A stretch of 64,000 nucleotides of DNA, from assembly GCA_029216955.1 (NCBI GenBank), contig JANAVB010031417.1:20437278-20501277 (forward strand). The letters run 5' to 3'. How positions within the stretch are numbered: position 1 is the first letter of the stretch; the number at the start of each line of letters is the position of its first letter. This document shows positions 8,814 to 19,705 of the stretch, in pieces. The notes under the pieces were generated by a model, which saw only the letters and a list, made by a program, of their open reading frames with translations, did not search any database and was not told the DNA's origin. The DNA comes from Iris pallida (lineage: Eukaryota; Streptophyta; Magnoliopsida; Asparagales; Iridaceae). The translations under genes were made by a program, and so were the position numbers.

Positions 8814-11724
8814 TGTGAAACCCGTAATTTTTCCGTAAATTTTTTTAATTAAATAATGTGTTGTATATACATTATGTGTTAGAATAATATTATTAATTAT
8901 TGTTGTATTGGTTAAGTAATAAAAATTATTTTTAAAATTGTTAAACATGGACTTTTGGTTGGCAGCCCAGACCGGACCCGAAACCCGAACCCGGTTCGAA
9001 ACCCATTGAGACTAAATTATTTTTTTTTTATATTTAATCAGGGTATTAAAATATTAAGTTGTATTTTCTAAAAAGAAAATTTATTTTATTGTTAAAGTCA
9101 TTTTTTTATGATGTTCAAAGTCATTTAAGCTTTAGACATTTTATCCAAGTCTTAAGAGCCCAAAGTTTAGGCCCAAAAAGCTATTTATTATTTTTGTCCT
9201 TTACAAAGCCATTGGATTTATTTGCAAACTATTAAGACTCATTTGGGTTGGACCTTATAAGCCCATAGGCTTAGGCCTTAGTTGTGGGTTGTTGTAGAAT
9301 CCTTTATTGTTGCTGTTGCAACATTAGTGAAGGAAACTCTTCATTTCTTCTTCTTCAAACTGAAGGTCTTTCGGTTTTTCTCCAACGTCGAACTTTTCGT
9401 CTCCGGCCGCTGGAATTGATGGCCGTGGAGGCTCTTCGGCTCCCTACTCCGGTAACCCCCATTCTAAACTCTCTATATAAACCTATTCTCCATCCCTCTC
9501 CATCACCATCCCCACACTTTCCCCAAATCTTGTGAGAATCCACCATTTTTGGCGAACCGGAGCTCCGATTCCGATCAAGTTGGGCGCCCACTCCAGCGAA
9601 CATCAGATCCGGCCGAGCCCCGACCTTTGGGCCGTACCCGACCGGCGCCGACCCCCGTGGCCGCCGTCCGCCGCTGCCACCTGACCCGTGCGGCCCTCCG
9701 TCGCCGCTGACGCCGGCGCCCGACCCGGCCAGGCCGCCCGCACGCCCCGTTGTTCCCCGTTCCCATTCCGAAGTTCCATCTCGGGTTTTCCGTTGTCGGT
9801 ACACCCTGACCCAATGATTTTCTTTACTGTCTATGATGAATTGGTCCAACCCAATTCCTATGGGAATTCGGAATTTCAGTTTGGTTCCGTTCCATTTTCG
9901 GTTTCGGATTTTCTGAATATTTTGGAAGTTACGTTCTGTGGGTTTTCCTTTTAGGAAAACATTTTCTGTGGTATTGTTTCTGTGGGATTTTCTGATGCTT
10001 TCGGGATTTCCGTTTCCTTCTCGGGTTTTCTGAGAAATCGCGGGAATAATTCTGAAAATAGATTTATATATATATATTGGTTTTATTTCTCTGTCTTCGG
10101 ATTATATTCTCTGGAATGTTGGTCCTGTTGAGATTTCGGGTTTTCCGAATGGATTTCGGGAGTTTTCTGTGAAGGTTATATATATATATTTTGGGGTTGG
10201 AAATATTTCTGCAGGAAAACCGGAGCATTTCCCAGTTTTGGGTTATCCCGAAAACAGAGGGAATGCTGCCGAAATTTTCGGGAATTTTATTAAATGATTT
10301 TCGAAATGATTTTTCGAGTTAAATATTATTTTTATAATATTTTGGGCGACGACCTTAAACGGTCACTGGGCCCCAGTGAAATGCAAACGCACCGGTTCGA
10401 CCGGACGTTGAGGCAGAGTAGCTAAATGTGAAGAATGGACCAGAGTCTGAGACTCACAGTTTTTCTATAATTTAAAATTAGGAATTTTGAAGAATTATTA
10501 ATATTTAATTTTAAGACTAACCATTTTGTCTTATTTAAATTCGTGTAAATTGGTTTGTAAGGGCATAAGCCCAAATTACTATGCGTGCTGTGAAAATGTA
10601 ATAATTTTAGGACTTATTTCTATTTTCTTTTCTGGGTATTGTAGTGTAACGTAAATAGTAGATTATTAGTAATTAATTGATGAATTATGATTTCTTCTCA
10701 TTTTTTTTAAATAAATAATAATTTATGTACAAAATACAAAGTTTTAATAAATTAGAAGATAATTACAAGTTTTCCTGAAAAAGCAAAATAAAATGGAATT
10801 TCCAAAAGTACAACTCACTAGTAAACTTTGTGTTTTGTGGTAGTTAGCTAACAACTAAAAATGACTAGGAAAGACAAATAGAAACGGTAACTAGATAGCT
10901 CTGAGTTTGTTCTGAAACCAGTTCTCCGGAAAATTGTAGGATTTCCAAGGAGTGCGTAAACTACGAATACCGAAGTGCAAGACCTTGACAACTGGAAATT
11001 AAGGCAAGTACATTTTATGTAAATTTTACAATCATTTTACAATTGTTTCATTGCAATTTTAAACCACCATTATACACGAACTCCTTCGGGAGCATTGATT
11101 GTACTGTTGGGGACTGGGGGAGTAGAATAGTGGATATGACCAATTCCAACCTTAGGATAATGACTGTGTTAGCTTTCCCCTCTTCACACGGGGACAAGCC
11201 ATACCGTATCGCTAGGATACTACTGTAACCCAATCCGGTCATATTCATTATCTATTCACATCACTGTACTGAATTATTTCAAAACTGTTCATCTTTAAAT
11301 TGTTTAAAAGTGCATGTCATTAATTGTATTTTAATTGTTAAAAGTTTGCATGAATTGTACTTTGCTCCCTCCTGACTGGGGATAACATTTTAGGTATTAC
11401 TGAGGATCTGGAGATGATGATCAATAGCTATTATGATCCTGACTTGTACCCGGCGGTACTCCCAGCCGATGATGATGTTGTGGCGTCTCCATAGATGCTA
11501 CATTAGTTGAGAGTTTAGTTGTTTCTTTATTTCCAGTTTATGAACTTTGTATTGAAAGACAAGTTTTTATTATCGTAAATTAAATGTTGTGGCAACTTTT
11601 AAATTCAAGCTTGTTGTTGAAATGACCTGCAATATGGATTACAGCTTACTGCCGCCGTCTCATCAACGGCGCAGGCTGGGCATGATCCGATTCGACCCAA
11701 GTATTTGGGGACCGGGTCGTGACA
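8814..11724 (+). repeat. Tekay-2 3' LTR
   Basis: The LTR is 2911 bp and near-identical to 946-3853. Differences seen include single transitions in the GC-rich part, one extra T in a T-run and a longer TA run. It ends ...CGTGACA and is followed by the TGGGT duplicate. Confidence 0.96.
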
Positions 11725-11729
11725 TGGGT
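11725..11729. repeat. Target site duplication (right), TGGGT
   Basis: This is an exact copy of 941-945. Host pol sequence resumes at 11730 in the frame interrupted at 945. Confidence 0.97.
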
Positions 11730-12883
11730 TATTGCGACCACTTCCTATTTCGGAATGGAAATGGGAACATATTACAATGGACTTTGTGACCAGTTTACCG
11801 AGATCACCAAGTGGTAAAGATGCTATTTGGGTGATAGTAGATCGGCTTACAAAGGTGGCGCACTTTCTTCCTTTCAGAGTAGGGCAATCTACAGAAAGGT
11901 TGGCAGAATTGTATATGCAACAGATAGTCAGACAGTATGGAGTCCCTGTCAGTATTGTGTCAGACAGAGATACCCGTTTTACATCACATTTTTGGAAGAG
12001 CTTACATCATAGCCTGGGTACCAAGTTAAGATTTAGCACGGCTTACCATCCCCAAACAGACGGGCAATCAGAAAGAACAATTCAGACTTTGGAAGACATG
12101 TTGCGAGCTTACACTCTGGATTTTGGAGAATCTTGGGAGAGCCACCTCCACTTAGTCGAATTCTCATACAACAACAGTTATCAAGCCAGTATCCAGATGG
12201 CGCCATTTGAAGCACTATATGGTAAGAAGTGTAGGTCACCACTGGCATGGGATGATATTGGAGAGAGGAAGATGTTAGGCCCGTAAATGATTGTCCAGAC
12301 AGTTGAGGTGGTCAAGGGAATTAGAGAGCGACTTCGAGTTGCGCAGGATCGGCATCGTCATTGGGCGGACCAGCATCGTAGGCCGCTAGAGTTTTCCGTT
12401 GGGGACCACGTGTTCTTACGGATCTCACCTACCCGTGGGGTCATTAGATTTGGCGTTCGCGGGAAGTTGAGTCTGCGGTACGTGGGCCCGTTTGTTATCC
12501 TTGATCGGATAGGCGATGTTGCTTATCGTTTATCCCTTCCACCTTCGTTACGAGAGGTGCATGACGTGTTCCATGTATCTCAATTACGTAGGTATGTATC
12601 GGACCCAAGCCATATCCTTGATCATTCTGATCTGGTTGTTGGTACCAACTTGTCTTACGAGGAGCAGCCGGTGTCCATTTTGGACCGAAGAGAGAAGATA
12701 CTCAAGAACCGAACAATTAACCTTGTTCAGGTTGCTTGGGGTCATCACTCTTTAGGGGAGTCAATGTGGGAACGTGAGGATGACATCCGATCACGGTATC
12801 CGCACCTGTTTGACTCACAAGGTATATCTCTTTTTGTATACCTTGATTGTCTTAACTCCTCATGCTTGTCACCTTATGAGTAG
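11730..12883 (+). pseudogene. Tekay-1 gag-pol, downstream half (integrase core, chromodomain)
   Basis: This continues the frame cut at 945. The integrase catalytic core shows D (ITMDFVTSLP), D ([12 protein letters not shown]) and E ([11 protein letters not shown]). After it come the integrase C-terminus (SPTRGVIRFGVRGKLS) and a chromodomain (PVSILDRREK... to MWEREDDIRSRYPHLF). A TAA at 12284-12286 breaks the frame where Tekay-2 has Glu (GPE), consistent with GAA to TAA. The final stop is at 12881-12883. Without the insertion and the two nonsense codons it would be an ordinary Tekay-type polyprotein end. It is non-functional. Confidence 0.93.
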
Positions 12884-13013
12884 AATTGATTGGTGTCGTC
12901 GATAGTTAAACATGGATATGTTATTTGCTATTGGATTGTAGAATGATTGCTTACTCAAAAATTGCTTATACTTAGATTAGCTAGGTCCGATGTTTCTATC
13001 CTGCTTGGATTTG

Positions 13014-13051
13014 AAATTTCGAGGACAGAATTTTTCTAAGGAGGGTAGAGA
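13014..13051 (+). other. Tekay-1 GAGGAC palindrome and polypurine tract
   Basis: AATTTCGAGGACAGAATTT is followed by AAGGAGGGTAGAGA directly before the LTR TG at 13052. This matches the Tekay-2 layout and fixes the LTR start. Confidence 0.8.
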
Positions 13052-13733
13052 TGTCACTTCCCGTTTTCGGAATACGTATTCTAAATACGTGTACTGCTGG
13101 AATGTATTTATTTAATATTTATCATGTATTGTTCTGCATTTAATTTCCTTTAATTTCCTGCTAATTATTTTTCTGCATTTTACTTTCTGCTTTGCTTTTG
13201 GGTTCGGCCAGAGTTGGTTTATTTTCCGGCCTTGATGGTTCAACATGAACCCAACTCCCCACCTACCACCATTCCTTCATTTAAAGCTCCAAAATCTTTT
13301 CTCTCTCTTCATTACTCACATTTACTTCTCCTTCTTCATCCTCCATTACTCTCCCACCCACCCATTTGGAGAGGCAAGTACATCTTGCACACCATGAGGG
13401 ATTTCATGCATCCCCATTATTTTTAGTCTATGTTATTTATCTTCTCTTCCTCTACAAGTTTAGATCTTGAAGTTCTTGATTTCCATGGATGGTTCGGTGT
13501 AGATCTAAGTTTTAAGTTTTTGTTTTTCATATGGATTTTGTGGTTTTGATCTATCAAACTTTGTTGTTTTCGAAAATAAGTGGTTCCATGTTGTAGAGAA
13601 TTCAATTCTACCAAAGTTTGGCTTTTAAAAAGTCAGATTTCGACTTAATTTGAAAAAGTTATGGCCAAAAGCATTTTTGGACATTTCTATGTTCATCTGC
13701 CAGCCAAATTCTGGCAGTGGAAATATTTATTTT

Positions 13734-14111
13734 CCAGCCGCATGAGATTTTATTTTCCAGCCGCATGAGATCTTTATTTTCCAGCCGCATGATATATTTA
13801 TTTTCCAGCCGCATGAGATTTTATTTCCCAGCCGCATGAAATATTTATTTTTCAGCCGCATGAGATATTTATTTTCCAGCCGCATGAGATTTTATTTTCC
13901 AGCCGCATGAAATATTTATTTCCCAGCCGCATGAGATTTTATTTCCCAGCCGCATGAGATCTTTATTTCCCAGCCGCATGAAATATTTATTTCCCAGCCG
14001 CATGAAATCTTTATTTCCCAGCTGCATGAAAAATTTATTTCCCAGCCGCATGAGATTTTATTTTCCAGCCGCATGAAATCTTTATTTTCCAGCCGCATAA
14101 GATTTTATTTC
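13734..14111 (+). repeat. Minisatellite, 16 units of 23-24 bp with core CCAGCCGCATGA
   Basis: There are sixteen head-to-tail units of the form CCAGCCGCATGA, a short AT stretch, then TTTATTT(T/C). The core is almost invariant (one GCTGC variant near 14020, one GCATAA at the end) while the AT spacers vary. It lies in the U3/R part of the Tekay-1 LTR. Confidence 0.95.
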
Positions 14112-14354
14112 AGTAGATAGGTGTCCATCTATAGCCCATAATGCCCTTTTGACTGGTTCTTGTCCCGAATTGACATTAATTGACATTGATTGTTATCTTG
14201 ACTAATAAATTGATCATGCGTTCCTAGTTGGAACTAAGAGACTGGCTAGTCGTCTTATTGAATTAAATGAATGAGACACGTTCATATGAACTATGAACTA
14301 TTACAATCGACTGGCAAATCCCGAATATCGGCATACAGGCACATGCAGACTTCA

Positions 14355-14383
14355 ATTTATTTATTTATTTATTTATTTATTTT
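14355..14383 (+). repeat. TTTA microsatellite
   Basis: About seven tandem TTTA units lie inside the Tekay-1 LTR. Confidence 0.9.
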
Positions 14384-15687
14384 CTACAAAAGCAGCATGT
14401 GTACTCTATGGTCAAGGCATGATTATCCCGTGGTTAATTTTGATTGTTGTATTACGCTATGTAAGACCTACAACCTAACCGCGCGGGCATCGTTGTAGAG
14501 TTGTGCATATCGTACTTGTACGAACGTACTCATTCTGAATGACCATGATTCACGGCATGAGATTTCAATTAACATAGAAGCCACTAAGTTAAATAAAATA
14601 ATGATTGCATGGAGAGAATGGGTTCCCGAGTTCTTACATGGCAGCCCTCTTCGGGACTATTAAGTGTCCGACAGGCCGGCTGGTTCCCACAGATACTGCA
14701 AATCTGCCACACGGACAGGGAGCGGTATCTGCTTATATTATTGTACATGGTATACTAACGACGAGCGTCCCGCTGGGACCCGTCTAAATACATGATTGGC
14801 GCAATTGATTGATTGGGTAGACTAGCCTTGCTTGCACATAGTAAGAACTGAGGAATCCTTATTGCATAATCCCAGGATAACTTAGAACTCACCGTAACAA
14901 GCCGTAGTAGTTGCATGGCCGTTTAAATTGACTTGTTTGTGTACTGTATCTACTCTGTTAACTAACTGAGATGATCAGAATGTCAGGATATGACGGATCA
15001 ACTTCTGTCCTTGTTTGGTTGGAAAGTTGGTTCGAAGTGTCGTGATGTGATGTGAATCCCAGTAGCAAGCAGAGATCTATTATTATATTCTTTTATTTAC
15101 TGGTTTAATTCCTCATGTCGTGCTTCCTTGCGGTACTTGCTATTAGAGGTCTAACCTCTGGTTTTGCATGGCCAGATTTAGAGCCGGTTCCCGAGGACTC
15201 AGTTTACTTCCACCTCCAAGATGGTAAATACTAGAGGAATGATCGCAGGAGGACTCGAGTGGGTTCCTTACTTCCCCGCTCGTTTTTTTATTTACTTTAT
15301 ACTTTGCCGTTTGGCCCCGACATGTTAGTCGGATTGTCTTGCGCTTACTTTTGCATAATTGTAATTAAGTCAGACTGCAGCTGATAACAATTGTGTATAC
15401 CTTGCTATATCATCTGGCTATGTTTTGTAAAGCCAGATATCAAGAACATTTTGACTAAGCGTTTGGGACGCCTTACTGCTTTATCTTACATGTTCTCTAT
15501 TTACTGTTTCTTGTTTGAATGATTGAGACAATAGATGTTGAGTAACCCTAGTAAGACTTTCATGTAGTATGCACCCCCTCGTCCTTTAGACAGCATTGAT
15601 CGTATTATACGGTATTCATCTACCCGTAATACGTAGCTGGCTGAGTCATTCCCCCGCTCTCCAGTATTCTGGTTCTGGGGCGTGACA

Positions 15688-16019
15688 GTTGGTAAGTGAT
15701 CTCGGATTTCATAATGATGAGGTTGTTTTGTATTGCGATAGTCATACTGCAATTTAATTGTTGAAGTTAGGTGCTTCACGATCGGATGAAGCATATTGGC
15801 GTGAGATACCACTTCATCCATTCAGAGAATAGGGTTCAAGATCAAGAAAGTCGACACTAAGGACAATCCAACTGATATACTCATAGAGGCGCACATACTC
15901 TCAAGTTCAAACATTATTTGGACTTGCTTAATGTTGACCGTTAGAACTTATCCTGTGCGAGACATCTGGACAGAAGCAGTCTCATATTCACGCAAGGAAA
16001 TTAATCCAAGGTGAAGAAT
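15688..16019 (+). pseudogene. Copia RNase H C-terminal remnant
   Basis: The six-frame reading shows broken copia RNase H. Around 15698-15750 it gives DLGFHNDEVVLYCDSHTAI and then an in-frame TAA. A second frame at 15772-15820 gives LHDRMKHIGVRYHFI, and a third at about 15838-15900 gives KIKKVDTKDNPTDIL. These correspond to the YCDxxxAI, KHIxVRYHF and DxxTKDNPADxLTK blocks of copia pol ends. The sequence ends in a purine-rich tract (CCAAGGTGAAGAA). Tekay-1 inserted just before 15688, so the rest of pol lies left of the window. Several frameshifts show it is old. Confidence 0.82.
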
Positions 16020-16330
16020 TGATGTAGATCAAGTATAGAACAAATAAACGACACACACGGAAATAAAATTGGACAATATTAAACATAAAAGATTTAATGT
16101 GAAAATCCTAAACATGGAAAACCCACCGATATAGCAGAAAATTCACTATTGTGGAGAGCATGACCGAGTATTAGCATCTACATAATATATATATATGGAT
16201 TATTGATAACCTTCCAATTATATAGAATAACGTAAAAAAAAAATCTAATAAGAATACTAATACCAAACCGGATTCAAGACATCCCAAGAAAATCATTTTC
16301 CTAACCAAAACTCACACAACAGTTATCTAT
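16020..16330 (+). repeat. Probable start of the copia 3' LTR (end not resolved)
   Basis: TGATGTAGATC follows the copia polypurine tract, as an LTR start should. I could not find the other end or a target duplication, so the right limit is arbitrary. Confidence 0.35.
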
Positions 16331-17371
16331 AGTTTACCATTGTTTCTGTTGTCATGGAAACTTTCCTTCTGCCTTTATGTATTGGTCATCTTCATATTTT
16401 TTACATCTGTATCCATTATTTATTATCACTTTGTCTTCAGATTTGTAATAGTAGATTATCAGAATACTTCAAGAATCAAAATCTCACCAAGGCTGGCTCA
16501 CTTCCATGGAACTAAACAAAGCCCATGAAATGGAAAACAGGAGAGAGCCTGCAGTAAATATGGCACCATAATGTACATCGAAATGGCAGGTCAATTTGGC
16601 GCTTGAAGACAAATATCCAGCTCACAAGGGGTCATTGCCAAAAATAATCATTTACAAAAGACACTCTTTTACATTTTACATTAGTTAGAGATGCTGTACA
16701 AATAGTTCGAGAGATGCAAAATAATAAGATTTATGGAATAATTGGACTTTCTCAATTTTAGGGGCCACCCAGATAGTGTTGTAGTCTGATTTCTACATGA
16801 AATGGTTTTCTCAGTTATCAATATTCAGACTTTTAGACCCAGTTACTGTAATGTAATTGTAATTGATGTAATCAAATGGAAAAAATAAAAAATTTTATTT
16901 GATTACATTGCGTTACAATTACATTATAGTGTACCAAACTGAAAAGATTAGGTAGAGCACAACTCAAATCAAGTATGAAGGATACAGGTCTAGTATTAAA
17001 GCCTACCAAGCATCACTCAAGGAACCTTGACGACTGGCCCTTTTAGCGACAATAAGTTCGAAACATGTAAACTAAGACAACCATTTTAGCGACAATCAAG
17101 TATGCAGGATACAGGTAAACCCTGGGATTAGAGTGTCTGAACAATGAAATGAATCGATCAAGTTTTGGGGGGTCAGAATTCCGAGACTATTAATATCTTA
17201 TTTGAGCTTGCGTGACTTCAGTAATCTAGTCATTGATCACAAAACATTATGATATATGAGTACATTCCCTAGCTTAACATGCCCATACCGGAAAGTAGAT
17301 GATACTGAAAGCAATACCTAGGCAAATATTCAGCAATATTACTACTAAAGTTACAAACGAAATCTGCACTG
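16331..17371. other. Intergenic, no gene seen
   Basis: AT-rich sequence between the copia remnant and the 3' end of the first hydrolase gene. Apart from the small inverted repeat at 16843-16934 I see no coding or structural signal. Confidence 0.6.
16843..16934. repeat. Short inverted-repeat element (MITE-like)
   Basis: Left arm TTACTGTAATGTAATTGTAA... and right arm ...TTACAATTACATTATAGTGTA are near reverse complements around an A/T centre, giving a hairpin of about 35-bp arms. A related one-arm fragment is at 31833-31868 (ATTACAATTACATTACAGTG). The family is not identified. Confidence 0.6.
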
Positions 17372-19636
17372 TTACTGCAGCATGGTCTTCCCTTCATCTT
17401 TATATATGTCGGTCTCAATTCTTTCAACGAACCGAAGCACAGTCTCCAAATCGTTCTCCTCTGTCAAGCAAATGATAAAATAAAATCAAGCAATTGCATT
17501 TCTTAGAAGTAATAGTGAAGCAAAGCCATCACATTTCCTTCTTTTAAGCACATTTGAATTTCAAAATCAACAGTTGCACTACTAGGCTTGAAAAGTAACA
17601 ATATTAGGTTTCTCATAACGTTGTGATTAGAGAAATCGAGTTAAATTGTTGTCAGGTTCAACAAGAATTGTGTTCAGTATGAAAAATTGCCCCTTTAATT
17701 TGGACTAATTTATGTACTTAATATTGCAAAACTATGTTCTAGCTCATGATAAGTATAAAGTTCAACAAGCCTTCTTCATGGCCGAACAAAGATTTCGGAA
17801 AAAAACATTCTTTCGAAAGATTAATAAAAGAACCACAACTATTTGATTTAGTGAAAAAGATCAGTGGGCTTTTTGTAATTTGTATATATTGGAATTCATG
17901 TAACCAAGAATGTGTAATCAAGTGAAAAAATGATTGTGGAGAAACCAAATAAAAACCACATCAATAGTAATTGTTACCTAGTCGAGGAATGGTGTGGCCC
18001 TTGGGGTGATAAATTATCTCTGGTTCGATAAAAGATTCTGACAAGAGCTCTCCACGTTTCTTTAGGAAGTCCCTTTGACCTAGCACCAACATAGCTCAAG
18101 ATTTTATTTGATGTTCACAACATAGGTATATAATTTTCACTTAAGGCACATAAACTAAGTTGGAAAATAATTGCAATATGAAATCTTTAGAATTCTTGCT
18201 ATACCACATAGGTTATGCAGCATTTTTGCAACCATTGCATTATGTACCGATGCTTGCATGTCGATATACTTCATCAAATTAATAGATCCATTGAGCAAAC
18301 TTCACTAATTACACACAGTTCTTTTATCAATTCCATTTCTATAAATGTTTTACTTGAAGACAATTAAACAGAAAATTATTGATGCTGTTTTCATGAAATA
18401 CTATAATTAGGTCATTTCTTATACTCGCAAAAGTGCGCATACCTATGAAGTGAAGGGATTTGCATCCAATTTTCTGCGAAAATGCCTTTGATACCAGAGT
18501 TGGGGTTAAGAATGTTGACCCACTAATAATAATCACAAACTTCACCTTCGGAACTCTTGTTAATGCCAAACCCTATCAGTTTGAAACATAACAGTTTATA
18601 ATTAGAAAAGAATATGTAAGATAAATTAAGTCATCATGGTAATCTTCGTTTGAGAAAACGAAAAATCTCGCCACTGCAGCTGCATGTAGTTACTGATTAC
18701 CTTAGCCTGCAGACCTGGTAAAGCAGCAGCTAAAATCCCTCCCTAATGATTTCAGCACAATTAGAAACCATAGAAAAAAAAATACAATAGCAATACCAAC
18801 GGTAATAAAATGCAACTAATGGCTATTTAACATATTAACGAGTTTTTGTGATCATATCAAATCCGGTCAGACTTTTGTATATATAGTCCAATGTGACATA
18901 TTTCAGGAAATCTTCAAATCTCAAAATGGAGAATCCGAAGAGTTAAATTCAATACAGAGGGCTCACGTCATGGCGACCAAAAAAAAAAAATATATATTTG
19001 TACCTGTGAGAAACCCAGTAGACCATCAAATGGTCCGTGTTTGATCATGAAGTCTTCAATGTATGCTAGAGATTCATTGTAGCATTTGTAGTCCATCCAT
19101 GCCTGACAAAAACCCCAAAGAAAGTTGAGATAGTTAACTGGTCAGTGAGGATGATCATCTTATTGATGCATTTGAGCTACATTGGGCAAAGTCAATTGCT
19201 ACATTGCTCCAACAACACGAATGAAACTCGAAATGGACACAGTGACACGTATATTTTTCCTGTTTTGGCATGTCCTAGTGCATTTTGGACTGTCTCTTTC
19301 GTGTCCAATACGTGTTAGACATGAACACGACAATCATTGTAGACTTAGGCCCAGGTCGCATTGCATGTGTCCTATGTCCTATACCTCGTTGAGGCCGAGC
19401 CACTCGAAGTAGGGAGGCGGAAAGAGCCCCTCAACGCTAGATTTTCCAGTGGCCATAAAAGGCGCATTGGGGAAGACGAAGTCAAATCGGGCATTGACAC
19501 ACTCCGGCCACTTCCCCTCCAACTGCTTCCTCAGGATCTCGCCGCTGGTACGGAAGCCATGCAGGCAGAGGACCCTCACTTTCCTACTACTACTCTCCTT
19601 GATATCAACTATGTCACACTCAGGAAGGCTCCCCAT
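17372..19636 (-). CDS. FSH-type serine hydrolase (alpha/beta hydrolase), gene A, 6 exons, 237 aa
   Basis: Exons (minus strand): 19636-19385, 19102-19004, 18742-18701, 18572-18443, 18079-17978 and 17460-17372. All introns are GT-AG and the summed CDS is 714 nt, an exact frame to TAA. The protein is a small soluble esterase of the FSH1/ovarian-cancer-gene-2-like family. Visible marks are strand-turn HGFRTSG (26-32), nucleophile elbow GFSQGG with Ser116, catalytic Asp178 in QRDFL and His203 in HPKGHTIP. The length is usual for plant members. There is no signal peptide or membrane segment, so it is probably cytosolic; the natural substrate is unknown. The ATG at 19636 was chosen because the MGSL start aligns with gene B. 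The hydrolase family is clear; the exon model is from splice signals and paralogue agreement only. Confidence 0.9.
19103..19384 (-). other. Intron 1 of gene A with a GACACG-rich relic
   Basis: This 282-bp intron contains GACACG/CGTGTC words (19225-19335), like those at 41060-41105, 45255-45290 and 59930-60020. They may be scraps of one old repeat family; nothing more can be said. Confidence 0.4.
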
Positions 19637-19696
19637 AGCTCTTGATATCAACTCTATCCAATTCTACTCATATTCTTTCTTCCAATTTGGAAATGA

Positions 19697-19705
19697 GTTA
19701 TAAAT
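19697..19705 (-). promoter_or_regulatory. Possible TATA box of gene A
   Basis: On the minus strand TATTTATAA lies about 60 bp upstream of the ATG at 19636. The spacing is plausible, with a short 5' UTR. This is a sequence match only. Confidence 0.35.

Larger units (their letters stand above)
946..11724 (+). mobile_element. Tekay-2: complete young Ty3/gypsy chromovirus, nested in Tekay-1 pol
   Basis: This is a complete LTR retrotransposon of 10.8 kb: 5' LTR 946-3853, leader, gag-pol 4042-8753, polypurine tract, 3' LTR 8814-11724, flanked by TGGGT. The LTRs are almost identical; I saw about seven substitutions and two small indels over 2.9 kb, so insertion was recent. Pol order (protease, RT, RNase H, integrase, C-terminal chromodomain) places it in the chromoviruses, most like the Tekay/Del lineage. 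The pol frame has no stop or frameshift. Oddities are a probable intron in gag and no recognisable initiator-Met primer site after the 5' LTR. Confidence 0.95.
13052..15687 (+). repeat. Tekay-1 3' LTR
   Basis: The LTR is 2636 bp, begins TGTCACTTCCCG and ends GGGGCGTGACA. It is fixed on the left by the polypurine tract and on the right by the return to copia pol sequence at 15688. It contains a 16-unit minisatellite (13734-14111), a TTTA microsatellite, the AGGCAAGTA box (13372) and the ACGTAGCTGGCTG motif (15631), followed by a CCAG...CTGG hairpin near its end. The solo LTR at 51461-54306 (minus) is a relative, sharing the end and the GCCGCATG motif. The 5' LTR lies outside the window. Confidence 0.88.
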
